Positions 10,506 through 19,567 of a stretch of 64,000 nucleotides of DNA are shown piece after piece. The stretch spans positions 806,001-870,000 of the forward strand of contig NZ_QGTL01000001.1 of the NCBI RefSeq assembly GCF_003182135.1, in the 5' to 3' direction. This DNA is from Nocardia neocaledoniensis (lineage in GTDB: Bacteria; Actinomycetota; Actinomycetes; Mycobacteriales; Mycobacteriaceae). Position numbers and translations under genes: made by a program. The notes beneath the pieces were generated by a model. That model saw only the letters and a program-made list of their open reading frames with translations. It was not told the DNA's origin and ran no database searches. Positions within the stretch are counted from its first letter, which is position 1. Each line of letters opens with the position of its first letter.

Positions 10506-11177
10506 TCAACGAGCACGACGGGCGGCAGTCTTCTTCGCAGCTGTCTTCTTGGCGGGGGCCTTCTTGGCGGCCGTGGTCTTCTTGGCGGCGGCGGTGGTGG
10601 TCTTCTTGGCCGCCGTCACCTTCTTCGCGGGCGCCTTCTTGGCCGCGGTCACTTTCTTTGCCGCCGTGGTCTTCTTGGCGGCGGCGGTCTTCTTGGCGGC
10701 GGCCGTCGTCGTCGTGGTCTTCTTGGCGGCGGGGGCCTTGGTGGCTGCCTTACGGGCGGTGGTCTTGGCGGGGCCCTTCGACGGCGTCGCCTTCTTGGCG
10801 GCGGTCTTCTTGGCCGCCGTCTTCTTGGCTGCCGCCTTCTTCGCCGCCACGGGGGCGTTCACGCCCCGCTTCACGGCGGGTCCCGACGCGGCCAGCTTCT
10901 GCTTGCCCGCGATCACCGCCTTGAACTGAGCACCGGGCCGGAAGGCAGGGACCGAAGTCGCCTTCACCTTCACGGTTTCCCCGGTACGCGGGTTGCGGGC
11001 AACCCTGGGGGCACGCTTGCGCTGTTCGAACACACCGAATCCGGTGATCGTGACGCTTTGACCTTTGTGCACGGCGCGAACGATGGTGTCGACCACGTTC
11101 TCGACAGCCGCAGTAGCCGTGCGCCTGTCCGTACCCAACTTTTCGGTCAGAACGTCGATCAGTTCCGCCTTGTTCAT
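10506..11177 (-). CDS. hupB: HU-type nucleoid protein with lysine-rich tail
   Basis: Histone-like DNA-binding protein of 223 residues. Residues 1-90 are a standard HU domain ([15 protein letters not shown]..., [22 protein letters not shown] arm). Residues from about 100 onward form a long tail of repeated [16 protein letters not shown] units, the histone-H1-like extension seen only in mycolata and other actinobacteria; it adds non-specific DNA and RNA binding. A GGAGGA Shine-Dalgarno precedes the ATG, and TTGCCC-N18-TACCTA about 75 nt upstream is a plausible promoter. The repetitive tail is the kind of region that varies in length between strains. Confidence 0.97.
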   Translation of the reverse strand: MNKAELIDVLTEKLGTDRRTATAAVENVVDTIVRAVHKGQSVTITGFGVFEQRKRAPRVARNPRTGETVKVKATSVPAFRPGAQFKAVIAGKQKLAASGPAVKRGVNAPVAAKKAAAKKTAAKKTAAKKATPSKGPAKTTARKAATKAPAAKKTTTTTAAAKKTAAAKKTTAAKKVTAAKKAPAKKVTAAKKTTTAAAKKTTAAKKAPAKKTAAKKTAARRAR

Positions 11178-11334
11178 TGAATCCTCCGCAGACTAATGGC
11201 CCGTCGTCGGACCGACTAGGTACCACGGTAAACCCAGTTTGGGCAAGAGTCTATGTGCCACGCCAAAATTCATGTGGTTTAGCACACGTCCAGCTACCGC
11301 CCCCAGGGGATGCGCCGCCAATCGTCGGTGGTGA

Positions 11335-11943
11335 TTACGCTTGCGAAATAGGCTCCGGCAGCGTCACGGGTTTCCATGACGGCCTAGCCTTTTCGAACTC
11401 GCCGATCGTCGCGGCCTGCCGCAGCGTGAGCCCGATGTCGTCCAAACCCTCCAGCAGACGCCACCTGGTGTAGTCGTCAATATCGAACGGCAACACGACG
11501 GTTCCCGCCGTCACGGTGCGCGCGGAGAGGTCGACAACCAATTCGAGACCGGGCTGTTCCTCGATCAGCTTCCACAGCATTTCGACATCGTTCTGTGACA
11601 TCTGCGCGGCCAACAGGCCGCCCTTCCCCGCATTCCCCCGGAAGATGTCGGCGAAACGCGAGGAGATGACGACCCGAAAGCCGTAGTCCGACAGCGCCCA
11701 CACCGCGTGCTCCCGGGAGGACCCGGTGCCGAAATCCGGTCCGGCGACCAAGACGCTGCCGCGGGAGTACGGCTCGGTGTTCAGAATGAAGTCCGGATCC
11801 GCCCGCCAACCGGCGAACAAGCCGTCCTCGAAACCCGTACGGGTCACCCGCTTCAGGTAAACGGCCGGGATGATCTGGTCGGTGTCGACATTGGACCGGC
11901 GCAGCGGCACCCCGATGCCTTTGTGAACAGTGAAGGCTTCCAT
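11335..11943 (-). CDS. leuD: 3-isopropylmalate dehydratase small subunit
   Basis: Small subunit of the LeuCD isomerase that converts 2- to 3-isopropylmalate in leucine synthesis. The 202-residue protein shows the swivelling-domain motifs [16 protein letters not shown] and [17 protein letters not shown]. It follows leuC with a 33-bp gap, and the two products form the active heterodimer. Confidence 0.97.
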   Translation of the reverse strand: MEAFTVHKGIGVPLRRSNVDTDQIIPAVYLKRVTRTGFEDGLFAGWRADPDFILNTEPYSRGSVLVAGPDFGTGSSREHAVWALSDYGFRVVISSRFADIFRGNAGKGGLLAAQMSQNDVEMLWKLIEEQPGLELVVDLSARTVTAGTVVLPFDIDDYTRWRLLEGLDDIGLTLRQAATIGEFEKARPSWKPVTLPEPISQA

Positions 11944-11976
11944 AACGATTCTCCTTCGATCGTGGAGGTCGGGCGC

Positions 11977-13401
11977 TCAGGCCAGATCGGCGGGCGAGGA
12001 CAGGGTTCCGCGGACGGCGGTCGCGGCGGCCACCAGCGGCGAGACCAGGTGGGTGCGGCCACCCTTGCCCTGCCTGCCTTCGAAATTACGGTTCGAGGTG
12101 GAGGCGCAGCGCTGGCCGGGCTCGAGCTGATCGGGATTCATGCCGAGGCACATCGAGCAGCCCGCCTGGCGCCATTCCGCACCGGCGGCGGTGAAAATCT
12201 CGCCGAGTCCTTCTTTTTCCGCCTGCGCCCTGACCTTCATCGACCCGGGTACGACCAGCATTCGCACGCCGTCGGCGACGTGGCGTCCCTTCAAAACATC
12301 GGCCACCGCGCGCAAATCCTCGATCCGCCCGTTGGTGCAGGAACCGACGAAAACGGTGTCGACGCTGACCTCACGCAGCGGCGTTCCCGGCGTCAGGTCC
12401 ATGTAGCGCAACGCCTTCTCGGCGGCGTCGCGCTCGCTCTCGTCGGCGATCTGGGCCGGATCCGGGACGTTCGCGCCCAGCGGCAGGCCCTGGCCCGGGT
12501 TGGTGCCCCAGGTGACGAACGGGGTCAGCGCGTCGGCGTCGATGTGCACCTCGGCGTCGAAAACCGCGCCCTCGTCGGTCTTCAGCGCCTCCCAGGCGGC
12601 CACCGCGGCGTCCCAGTCGGCGCCCTGCGGCGCGTGCGGGCGGCCCTTCAGGAATTCGTAGGTCACCTCGTCGGGGGCGATCATGCCTGCGCGGGCGCCC
12701 GCCTCGATGGACATGTTGCAGATCGTCATCCGCGCTTCCATCGACAGCTTGCGGATCGCCTCGCCCCGGTACTCCAGCACATAGCCCTGGCCGCCGCCGG
12801 TGCCGATCTGCGCGATCACGGCCAGGATCAGGTCCTTGCTCGTGACCCCGGGCGCCAATTCGCCGTCGACGGTGATGGCCATCGTCTTGAAGGGCCGCAG
12901 CGACAGCGTCTGGGTGGCCAGCACGTGCTCGACCTCGCTGGTGCCGATGCCCATGGCCAGCGCGCCGAACGCGCCATGGGTGGAGGTGTGGCTGTCGCCG
13001 CACACCACCGTCATGCCCGGCTGGGTCAGGCCCAGCTGCGGGCCGACGACGTGCACGATGCCCTGCTCGGTGTCGCCCATCGGGTGCAGGCGCACACCGA
13101 ACTCGGCGCAGTTGCGGCGCAGCGTCTCCACCTGGGTGCGCGAGATCGGATCGGCGATCGGCTTGTCGATGTCGACGGTGGGGACGTTGTGGTCCTCGGT
13201 CGCGATGGTGAGATCGGGACGGCGCACCGGCCTGCCCGCCGCCCGTAGCCCGTCGAAGGCCTGCGGACTGGTCACCTCGTGCACGAGGTGGAGATCGATG
13301 TAGATCAGGTCGGGTTCACGGGAGGAACCATCGCCTTCGCCAGGGACGACGACGTGCTGTTCCCACACCTTCTCGGCCAGTGTGCGGGCGCGCTCGGCCA
13401 T
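11977..13401 (-). CDS. leuC: 3-isopropylmalate dehydratase large subunit
   Basis: Iron-sulfur catalytic subunit of isopropylmalate isomerase, 474 residues. The cluster ligands are visible in [12 protein letters not shown] and in [12 protein letters not shown]; the early [12 protein letters not shown] and [15 protein letters not shown] motifs are typical. The start is ATG 13401, placed by AAGGTGA about 8 nt upstream. Its promoter region faces that of the IclR-type gene and contains the TCTCA-N5-TGAGA element described separately, so it is very likely repressed by that regulator. Confidence 0.97.
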   Translation of the reverse strand: MAERARTLAEKVWEQHVVVPGEGDGSSREPDLIYIDLHLVHEVTSPQAFDGLRAAGRPVRRPDLTIATEDHNVPTVDIDKPIADPISRTQVETLRRNCAEFGVRLHPMGDTEQGIVHVVGPQLGLTQPGMTVVCGDSHTSTHGAFGALAMGIGTSEVEHVLATQTLSLRPFKTMAITVDGELAPGVTSKDLILAVIAQIGTGGGQGYVLEYRGEAIRKLSMEARMTICNMSIEAGARAGMIAPDEVTYEFLKGRPHAPQGADWDAAVAAWEALKTDEGAVFDAEVHIDADALTPFVTWGTNPGQGLPLGANVPDPAQIADESERDAAEKALRYMDLTPGTPLREVSVDTVFVGSCTNGRIEDLRAVADVLKGRHVADGVRMLVVPGSMKVRAQAEKEGLGEIFTAAGAEWRQAGCSMCLGMNPDQLEPGQRCASTSNRNFEGRQGKGGRTHLVSPLVAAATAVRGTLSSPADLA

Positions 13402-13428
13402 TGCTTGATCACCTTTCGACGGACATAC

Positions 13429-13470
13429 TTGGTATCTCAAGATATGAGACGTTAGTATCGTTCTATGAGA
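13429..13470. promoter_or_regulatory. leuC/ltbR promoter-operator: TCTCA-AGATA-TGAGA
   Basis: An inverted repeat TCTCA-N5-TGAGA (13435-13449) lies in the 63-bp divergent region. For the plus-strand gene, TTGGTA (13429-13434), 18 bp, TAGTAT (13453-13458) make a good promoter whose start point would fall on the A of the ATG at 13465. The repeat then sits exactly between -35 and -10. A third TGAGA half-site overlaps the start codon (13466-13470). The element matches the one before the MFS gene at 17.08 kb. Confidence 0.65.
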
Positions 13471-14166
13471 CAGCATAGCGGTATCGGTGTTCTCGACAAA
13501 GCCGTGGCGGTGCTCTACGCCGTCGCGGACGAGCCATGTGGTCTCAACGACCTGTGCACCCGCACCGGCCTGCCCCGCGCCACGGCGCACCGGCTGGCGG
13601 TCGGGCTGGAGACGCACCGGCTACTGGCCAGGGACGGCAACGGGCTGTGGCGGCCCGGCCCCGCCCTCACCGAGTTGTCGGCGGGGGCCACCGATCCACT
13701 GGTGGAGGCGGCAGGGGCCATTCTGCCCCGCCTGCGCGAGATCACCGGCGAGAGCGTGCAGCTGTACTGCCGCGACGGCAACGCGCGCGTCTGCGTGGCC
13801 GCCCTGGAGCCGCCCGTTGGCCTGCGCGACACGGTGCCCGTCGGCTCGCGGCTACCGCTCACCGCGGGCTCGGCGGCGAAGGTGCTGATGGCGTGGGCCG
13901 ATCCGGAGTTACAGCGCACCGTCCTGGCCGACGCGGTGTTCGGCGACCGGGCGCTCGCCGAGGTCCGCAAGCGCGGCTGGGCGCAGAGCGCCGCGGAACG
14001 CGCGCAAGGTGTGGCCAGCGTCTCCGCCCCGGTGCGCGACGCGGCCGGCGCCGTCGTGGCCGCGGTCTCGGTGTCGGGTCCGATCGATCGGATGGGACGC
14101 AGGCCCGGCGCGCGCTGGGCCGCGGATCTGGTCGCCGCCGCCGAGGCACTGCACAAGAGGCTGTGA
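13465..14166 (+). CDS. ltbR: IclR-family regulator of leucine genes
   Basis: Transcription factor of 233 residues: an N-terminal winged helix-turn-helix (about 5-60; [19 protein letters not shown] is the recognition part) and a C-terminal IclR effector domain ending in the block [24 protein letters not shown]. Position divergent from leuCD matches LtbR of Corynebacterium glutamicum, which represses leucine and tryptophan genes; the name rests on this synteny. No Shine-Dalgarno precedes the ATG and the predicted transcription start coincides with it, so the mRNA is probably leaderless. A strong terminator follows immediately. Confidence 0.88.
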   Translation: MRQHSGIGVLDKAVAVLYAVADEPCGLNDLCTRTGLPRATAHRLAVGLETHRLLARDGNGLWRPGPALTELSAGATDPLVEAAGAILPRLREITGESVQLYCRDGNARVCVAALEPPVGLRDTVPVGSRLPLTAGSAAKVLMAWADPELQRTVLADAVFGDRALAEVRKRGWAQSAAERAQGVASVSAPVRDAAGAVVAAVSVSGPIDRMGRRPGARWAADLVAAAEALHKRL

Positions 14167-14170
14167 ACGA

Positions 14171-14207
14171 GAAAGACCCCCGATCGAATATCGACCGGGG
14201 GTCTTTC
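14171..14207 (+). terminator. Terminator after ltbR
   Basis: The arms GAAAGACCCCCG and CGGGGGTCTTTC form a 12-bp perfect stem around an inner TCGA/TCGA pairing; the right arm ends in a short T-rich stretch (TTTCTTC). It lies 5 bp after the ltbR stop and 5 bp before the 3' end of the convergent tRNA-Glu, so it may also end that transcript. Confidence 0.85.
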
Positions 14208-14211
14208 TTCG

Positions 14212-14284
14212 TAGCCCCGACGGGATTTGAACCCGCGCTACCGCCTTGAGAGGGCGGCGTCCTAGGCCGCTAGACGACGGGGCC
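14212..14284 (-). tRNA. tRNA-Glu (CTC)
   Basis: Read on the minus strand: 7-bp acceptor stem GGCCCCG/CGGGGCT (first pair G-U), D-arm with GTCTAG...GGAC, anticodon stem CCGCC/GGCGG around a CTCTCAA loop giving anticodon CTC, and T-arm with GGTTCAAATCC. The length is 73 nt without an encoded CCA. It is followed 28 bp away by tRNA-Gln on the same strand, so they are likely cotranscribed, with tRNA-Gln first. Confidence 0.95.
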
Positions 14285-14312
14285 AGGACGATCTCACCGA
14301 AGTGAAACCTTG

Positions 14313-14384
14313 CTGGGGTACCAGGACTCGAACCTAGAATGGCTGAACCAGAATCAGCTGTGTTGCCAATTACACCATACCCCA
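14313..14384 (-). tRNA. tRNA-Gln (CTG)
   Basis: Read on the minus strand: acceptor TGGGGTA/TACCCCA, discriminator G, D-arm GGTGTAATTGGCAACAC, anticodon stem GCTGA/TCAGC around TTCTGGT giving anticodon CTG, and T-arm with GGTTCGAGTCC. 72 nt, no encoded CCA. The gltX gene, which charges tRNA-Glu and in this group also tRNA-Gln for amidation, lies just upstream on the same strand. Confidence 0.95.
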
Positions 14385-14562
14385 AGGATGGAAACGCTCG
14401 GCCCCCATCTCACCGAGTGGTTGTCGGTGTTGCGAGGCCGTGTTCCGCGGCGAGAAGAAGATTACCAAACACAGTGGGGTAAACTACAAATCGCCTGGTC
14501 AGAAGCCTATTTTTGGCTGTTTTCCGGCTCCGGGGCGGGGCCGGACCCCGCCCCGGAGGCAC

Positions 14563-16038
14563 TCACTCCGGCGTGGGCACCCAACCCCGCGCCGCGCGCA
14601 GCCGGTCGAGGGAGATCTCGCGGCCGAGCAGCTCCATCGATTCGTAGAGCGGCGGGCTGATGTGCGAGCCCGTCACCGCCACCCGCACCGGCGCGAACGC
14701 CTTGCGCGGCTTGAGCCCCAGATCCTCGATCAGCGCCTTCTTCAGCGCCTCTTCCAGGGCCGGGGTGGTCCACTCGGTCAGCGGCTCCACCGCGGCGATC
14801 GCGGCGTCGAGCACCGGATCGGCCTCGGCGCCGAGGTTCTTGCTCCCGGCGGCCTGGTCGACGGCGAACTCCGCCGGCGCCACGAACAGGAACTTCAGCA
14901 GATCCCACGCGTCGCCGAGCACCACGATGCGGGTCTGCACCAGTTCGGCCGCCGCCAGGAAGGTCTTCTCGTCGATTTCGGCGCCGATATGCCCCTGCGC
15001 GGTGAGGTACTCCCGCAGCCGGTGGCCGAAATCACCCGGCTCGAGCAATCGAATCTGCTCGGCGTTGATGGCGTCGGCTTTCTTCTGATCGAAGCGGGCC
15101 GGATTCGAATTCACGGTCGAAATGTCGAACGCGGCGACCATCTCCGCCATCGAGAACACGTCGCGGTCCTCGGCGATACTCCAGCCGAGCAGCGCGAGGT
15201 AATTCAGCAAACCCTCGGGGATGAATCCGCGATCCCGGTGGACGAACAGATTCGATTCCGGGTCGCGCTTGGACAGCTTCTTGTTGCCCTGACCCATCAC
15301 GAATGGCAGATGACCGAACTCGGGGGTGAACTCGGCGACCCCGATACGCTGCAGCGCCGCGTACAGGGCGAGCTGACGCGGTGTCGAGGACAACAGGTCC
15401 TCACCGCGCAGCACGTGCGTGATCTTCATCAACGCGTCGTCGACCGGATTCACCAGCGTGTAGAGCGGATCGCCGCTGCCGCGGGTGAGTGCGAAATCGG
15501 GCACGGTCCCGGCCTTGAAGGTCGTTTCCCCACGCACCAGATCGTTCCAGCTGAGATCGGTTTCGGGCATCCGCAACCGGATCACCGCGGGTCGCCCCTC
15601 GGCTTTGTAGGCCATGATCTGCTCGGCCGTCAGATCGCGGTCGAAATTGTCGTAACCGAGTTTCGGGTCGCGGCCCGCGGCACGATGGCGCGCCTCCACC
15701 TCTTCCGGCGTGGAGAAGGACTCGTAGGCCTCCCCCGCCTCGACCAGCTTGCGCACGACGTCGAGATGAAGATCGCGCCGCTGCGACTGCCGGTAGGGCT
15801 CGTACGGCCCACCGACCTCGGGCCCCTCGTCCCAGCTCAGCCCGAGCCAGCGCAGCGCGTCGAGGATCGCCTGGTAGGAATCCTCGGAATCGCGTGCGGC
15901 GTCGGTGTCTTCGATGCGGAACACGAACGTGCCGCCGTGATGGCGGGCGTACGCCCAGTTGAACAGTGCCGTGCGGATCAGGCCGACGTGCGGCGTCCCG
16001 GTCGGCGACGGGCAGAAACGGACCCGTACTTCAGTCAT
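14563..16038 (-). CDS. gltX: Glutamyl-tRNA synthetase
   Basis: Attaches glutamate to tRNA-Glu, and in actinobacteria also to tRNA-Gln as substrate for the GatCAB amidotransferase. The 491-residue class I enzyme shows the HIGH-type motif in [16 protein letters not shown] and the KMSKS-type motif KLSKRDPES. It is separated from the upstream FAH-family gene by 18 bp, so the two are probably cotranscribed. The two tRNA genes that it serves follow directly downstream. Confidence 0.97.
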   Translation of the reverse strand: MTEVRVRFCPSPTGTPHVGLIRTALFNWAYARHHGGTFVFRIEDTDAARDSEDSYQAILDALRWLGLSWDEGPEVGGPYEPYRQSQRRDLHLDVVRKLVEAGEAYESFSTPEEVEARHRAAGRDPKLGYDNFDRDLTAEQIMAYKAEGRPAVIRLRMPETDLSWNDLVRGETTFKAGTVPDFALTRGSGDPLYTLVNPVDDALMKITHVLRGEDLLSSTPRQLALYAALQRIGVAEFTPEFGHLPFVMGQGNKKLSKRDPESNLFVHRDRGFIPEGLLNYLALLGWSIAEDRDVFSMAEMVAAFDISTVNSNPARFDQKKADAINAEQIRLLEPGDFGHRLREYLTAQGHIGAEIDEKTFLAAAELVQTRIVVLGDAWDLLKFLFVAPAEFAVDQAAGSKNLGAEADPVLDAAIAAVEPLTEWTTPALEEALKKALIEDLGLKPRKAFAPVRVAVTGSHISPPLYESMELLGREISLDRLRAARGWVPTPE

Positions 16039-16056
16039 GACTCTCTCTCCGCGGTA

Positions 16057-16830
16057 TCAGCGCTTGGTGGCAACGGGATTGGTGAGGGTGCCGATGCCCT
16101 CGACGGTGACCGACACGTTCTGCCCGGCCTGCAGCGGGCCGACGCCTTCCGGTGTGCCGGTGAGGATCACGTCGCCGGGCAGCAGGGTCATCACGGCCGA
16201 CACCCACTCGATGATCTTCGGGATGTCGTGCAGGAACAGCGAGGTGCGGCTGCGCTGGCGGACCTCACCGTCGACCTCGGTGACCAGCTCCAGATCGGCC
16301 GGGTCCAGCGCGGTTTCGATCCACGGGCCGAGCGGGCAGAACGTGTCGTAGCCCTTGGCCCTGGTCCACTGCCCGTCGTGGCGCTGCTGGTCCCGCGCGG
16401 TGACGTCGTTGGCGACGGTGTAGCCGAGGATGACCTCGGCGGCCTTGGCCGCGGGCACGTCCTTGCACGGACGGCCGATGACCACGGCCAGCTCGCCCTC
16501 GAAGTCGACCTGGGAAGAGCTGGGCGGCATGATGATCGGCGCGTTCGGGCCGACGATCGAGGTGTTCGGTTTGATGAAGATCACCGGGTCGACCGGCGCC
16601 TCGCCGCCCATCTCGGCCGCGTGGGCGGCGTAGTTCTTGCCGATGCAGATCACCTTGCTGGCCAGGATCGGCGCCAGCAGGCGCACATCGGCCAGCGGCC
16701 AGCTCCGCCCGGTGAACGTCGGATTGCCGAACGGATGTTCTGCGATCTCCTTGGCGGTGGCATCGCTTCCCTCGCCTTCGATACTGACGAACGCGACTCC
16801 ATCCGGACTGGCAACTCGACCTAAGCGCAT
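16057..16830 (-). CDS. Fumarylacetoacetate hydrolase family protein
   Basis: Predicted metal-dependent hydrolase, decarboxylase or isomerase of the FAH superfamily, 257 residues. Characteristic parts: CIGKNYAAHAAEMGGE, the metal-site segment FEGELAVVIG, NDVTARDQQ and GDVILTGTPEGVG. These family members act on beta-diketo acids or 2-hydroxyhepta-2,4-dienedioate-type compounds, or as oxaloacetate tautomerase/decarboxylase; the sequence does not tell which. Conserved linkage to gltX in mycobacteria suggests a general housekeeping function. Confidence 0.92.
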   Translation of the reverse strand: MRLGRVASPDGVAFVSIEGEGSDATAKEIAEHPFGNPTFTGRSWPLADVRLLAPILASKVICIGKNYAAHAAEMGGEAPVDPVIFIKPNTSIVGPNAPIIMPPSSSQVDFEGELAVVIGRPCKDVPAAKAAEVILGYTVANDVTARDQQRHDGQWTRAKGYDTFCPLGPWIETALDPADLELVTEVDGEVRQRSRTSLFLHDIPKIIEWVSAVMTLLPGDVILTGTPEGVGPLQAGQNVSVTVEGIGTLTNPVATKR

Positions 16831-17069
16831 GCCCCGGAGTCTATCGAGGAGGGCTCACCTGCCCGAACGCGCCCGTGACGCGGCGCGCACGCGACGACAG
16901 CCGACCCGTATCGCCGTGCGAGAACTCACACGGTTGTGATTCGAAGGCGCTGCCCGCGTGCGGGATTCGCCGTCGGCGCGACGCCGGCGGGCTGTGATCT
17001 GTCAGACACCGAAATCGAGGGCACGATTCAGCGGTCACCGGTGTAGCGTGAGCACTGATGTTCAAGCCT

Positions 17070-17095
17070 TGAGACATCTATCTCAAATAATGAGA
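17070..17095. promoter_or_regulatory. Second TCTCA-N5-TGAGA operator, upstream of the MFS gene
   Basis: TCTCA (17081-17085), AATAA, TGAGA (17091-17095), with another TGAGA half-site at 17070-17074 forming TGAGA-N6-TCTCA. Arm sequence and 5-nt spacing equal those of the leuC/ltbR operator. The rest of the 297-bp gap from 16831 holds no gene that I can see. Confidence 0.6.
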
Positions 17096-17127
17096 TGCAA
17101 TCGTGCAATCCGGGCGAGGTGAGAATC

Positions 17128-18321
17128 GTGACAGAGGTGCGGCCGACGGTCGAGGTGCCCCAAATCGGCGACGGCAGACGCTGGCTCATGCTCGCCCTCG
17201 GCGTCTTCGCGCAGACCGCGAGTTCGATGTTCATCCACGGCACCCCGTTCCTGCTGCCCGCGCTCACCGCGCGCGGTGATTCGCTGGCCGCCGCGGGCGC
17301 GCTGGTGGCGCTGCCGACCGTCGGCCTGGTGTGCACGCTGATCGCGTGGGGCTATGTCGTCGACCGGATCGGCGAACGCGTCGTGCTGGTGGCGGGCACG
17401 GCGCTGATGTGCGCCGCCGGTGTCGGCGCCGCGCTGGTCGACAATCCGTACGCGTTCGGCGCGCTGCTGTTGCTCGGCGGCGTGGGCGCGGCCAGTTCCA
17501 ACGGGGCCAGCGGGCGGGTGATCGTCGGCTGGTTCCCGCCGGAGCGCCGCGGCCTGGCGATGGGCATCCGGCAGACGGCGCAGCCGCTGGGCGTCGGCCT
17601 GGGCGCACTGAGTATTCCGTGGGTCGCCGCGCAGTACGGCATCCCGGCCGCGCTGCTGGTCCCCGCGCTCCTGGCCGGCATCGCGGCGGTCGGCTGCCTG
17701 GTCGGGATCGTCGACCCGCCCCGTCCACCCACCAAGGCCGCCGACCGCGCCAACCCCTATCGCGGCGACTCCACCCTGTGGCGCATCCACGGTGTGTCGA
17801 TTCTGCTGGTCTTCCCACAGGCGACCCTGTGGACCTTCGCGCTGATCTGGCTGCACCGCGACCTGGGCTGGTCGCTGGCCGCCGCGGGCACGCTGATGAC
17901 GGTGACCCAATTCCTCGGCGCCGCAGGCCGGATCGGCGCGGGCGCCTGGTCGGATCGGGTCGGCAGCAGGCTGACGCCGCTGCGGCAGGTGGCGATCGCC
18001 GCGGTCGTGTCGATGGCGGCGCTGGCGGTGACCGCGTGGACCGGCTGGTGGTGGGTGGCGGTGCCGCTGATGGTCATCGCCTCGGTCGTCTCGGTGTCTG
18101 ACAACGGGCTGGCCTTCACCGCCGTCGCCGAGATCGCCGGTCCGTTCTGGTCGGGCCGTGGGCTCGGCATCCAGAACACCGGCCAGAACCTCGTCATCGC
18201 CGCCATCCCTCCGGTTTTCGGCGCTCTGATCACCGCGACGAACTACCCCACCGCGTTCGCGTTCGCCGCCGTGGCGGCCGTCGCCGCGGTCCCCCTGGTC
18301 CCCCGCGACCGACGACACTGA
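17128..18321 (+). CDS. MFS transporter
   Basis: Major facilitator superfamily protein of about 397 residues with 12 predicted membrane helices (first one around GRRWLMLALGVFAQTASSMF; the intracellular loop 2-3 motif region YVVDRIGERVVLVAG resembles the MFS motif A). Substrate unknown; the gene holds the same position between the gltX/FAH pair and leuB in mycobacteria. The GTG at 17128 is preferred because GAGGTGAG lies 6-8 nt before it; the ATG at 17095 would run through the operator. The shared operator with leuCD suggests control by the LtbR-type regulator and possibly export or import of a leucine-pathway compound. Confidence 0.88.
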   Translation: MTEVRPTVEVPQIGDGRRWLMLALGVFAQTASSMFIHGTPFLLPALTARGDSLAAAGALVALPTVGLVCTLIAWGYVVDRIGERVVLVAGTALMCAAGVGAALVDNPYAFGALLLLGGVGAASSNGASGRVIVGWFPPERRGLAMGIRQTAQPLGVGLGALSIPWVAAQYGIPAALLVPALLAGIAAVGCLVGIVDPPRPPTKAADRANPYRGDSTLWRIHGVSILLVFPQATLWTFALIWLHRDLGWSLAAAGTLMTVTQFLGAAGRIGAGAWSDRVGSRLTPLRQVAIAAVVSMAALAVTAWTGWWWVAVPLMVIASVVSVSDNGLAFTAVAEIAGPFWSGRGLGIQNTGQNLVIAAIPPVFGALITATNYPTAFAFAAVAAVAAVPLVPRDRRH

Positions 18322-18388
18322 CGCCACCGCCGCGCGTTTCGCCACGAAGCCGAAACACGCTGCACCGCTGAGGATTCACCAGGAAACA

Positions 18389-18426
18389 GATCGGCCCGTG
18401 TCGTCACATGACGACACGGGCCGATC
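18389..18426. terminator. Long perfect hairpin between MFS gene and leuB
   Basis: A perfect inverted repeat with 18-bp arms (left arm GATCGGCCCGTGTCGTCA) and only two unpaired central bases lies between two convergent genes. No T-run follows. It most likely terminates transcription from both sides. Confidence 0.8.
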
Positions 18427-18441
18427 GCGCTCTCAGCGTCC

Positions 18442-19449
18442 TCAGACGATGGCGGCGATCCGGTCGCCCACCTCGACGGTGGAGGCGGTGCCGGTGCGCG
18501 AGGCCAGGTCCTTGGCGACGGCGGACTCGATGCGCGCGGCGCCCTCGGTGTTGCCGAGGTGGTTGAGCAACAGCGAAACCGACAGGATCGCGGCGGTCGG
18601 GTCGGCCTTGGACTGGCCCGCGATGTCGGGGGCGCTGCCGTGCACCGGCTCGAACATCGACGGGTTGGTGCCCGAGGCATCGATGTTGCCCGAGGCGGCC
18701 AGGCCGATGCCACCACTGACGGCGGCGGCGAGGTCGGTGATGATGTCGCCGAACAGGTTGTCGGTGACGATCACGTCGAAGCGGCCCGGATCGGTCACCA
18801 TGTGGATCGTGGCGGCGTCGATGTGCTGGTAGGCGGTCTGCACGTCGGGGAACTCGGCGGCGACCTCGTCGACGGTGCGCTGCCACAGCGAACCGGCGAA
18901 GGCGAGCACGTTGTTCTTGTGCACCAGGGTCAGGTGCTTGCGGCGCGCCTGGGCGGTGGCGAAGGCGTAGCGGACCACACGCTCGATGCCGAAGCGGGTG
19001 TTGTTGGAGACCTCGGTGGCCACCTCGTGCGGCGTGCCGACGCGGATCGCGCCACCGGTGCCGGTGTAGGGGCCCTCGGTGCCCTCACGCACGACGACGA
19101 AGTCGATGTCCGGGTTGCCCGAGAGCGGGCTGGTGACGCCGGCGTGCAGCTTCGACGGACGCAGGTTCACGTGGTGATCCAGCGCGAAGCGGGTCTTGAG
19201 CAGCAGGCCGCGCTCGAGCACGCCGCTGGGCACCGACGGATCGCCGATCGCGCCGAGCAGGATGGCGTCGTGCTGCTTGAGCTCGGGCAGCACCGACTCC
19301 GGCAGGATCTCGCCGGTGCGGTGGTAGCGGGCCGCGCCCAGGTCGTATTCGGTCTTCTCGACGCCCGGCGAGACCACGTCGAGCACCTTGAGCGCCTCGG
19401 CGATGACCTCGGGGCCGATGCCGTCACCGGCGATGACTGCGAGTTTCAT
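18442..19449 (-). CDS. leuB: 3-isopropylmalate dehydrogenase
   Basis: NAD-dependent oxidative decarboxylation of 3-isopropylmalate in leucine synthesis. The 335-residue protein starts [15 protein letters not shown] and has the substrate motif [12 protein letters not shown] and the cofactor/metal block [27 protein letters not shown] with the metal-binding aspartates. The ATG at 19449 follows GGAG at a good distance. It is separated from serA upstream by a hairpin terminator, so it has its own promoter. Confidence 0.97.
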   Translation of the reverse strand: MKLAVIAGDGIGPEVIAEALKVLDVVSPGVEKTEYDLGAARYHRTGEILPESVLPELKQHDAILLGAIGDPSVPSGVLERGLLLKTRFALDHHVNLRPSKLHAGVTSPLSGNPDIDFVVVREGTEGPYTGTGGAIRVGTPHEVATEVSNNTRFGIERVVRYAFATAQARRKHLTLVHKNNVLAFAGSLWQRTVDEVAAEFPDVQTAYQHIDAATIHMVTDPGRFDVIVTDNLFGDIITDLAAAVSGGIGLAASGNIDASGTNPSMFEPVHGSAPDIAGQSKADPTAAILSVSLLLNHLGNTEGAARIESAVAKDLASRTGTASTVEVGDRIAAIV

Positions 19450-19502
19450 GAACAAGCTCCGTTCGAAGTCGGGGCGGATCGAGCCGCGCCGCGGATACAG
19501 GA

Positions 19503-19532
19503 GCGCGCCGTCACCGTGGGGTGACGGCGCGC
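19503..19532 (-). terminator. Terminator after serA
   Basis: A 13-bp perfect stem (GCGCGCCGTCACC / GGTGACGGCGCGC) with a 4-nt loop lies 35 bp after the serA stop, before leuB on the same strand. There is no T-run. Confidence 0.8.
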
Positions 19533-19567
19533 AGCTGCCGATGTCCCGGAGACCGGGACGTCACAAC

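Noticed and set aside
10520..10870. Regular short repeats resembling a tandem array or CRISPR
   Set aside because: They are the codons of AAKK/PAKK units in the hupB tail, in frame and without conserved spacers.
14212..14384. tRNA genes as a possible integration site for the accessory DNA
   Set aside because: No integrase, no duplicated tRNA end and no foreign gene next to them; the accessory block starts several kb away.
14440..16824. Long plus-strand open frame of about 790 codons opposite gltX and the FAH gene
   Set aside because: It is antisense to two intact conserved genes, has an arginine/glycine-rich composition and no motif; such shadow frames are usual at 70% GC.
17083..18345. Long minus-strand frame opposite the MFS gene
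   Set aside because: Shadow of an intact, conserved transporter; composition dominated by Arg, Gly and Gln.
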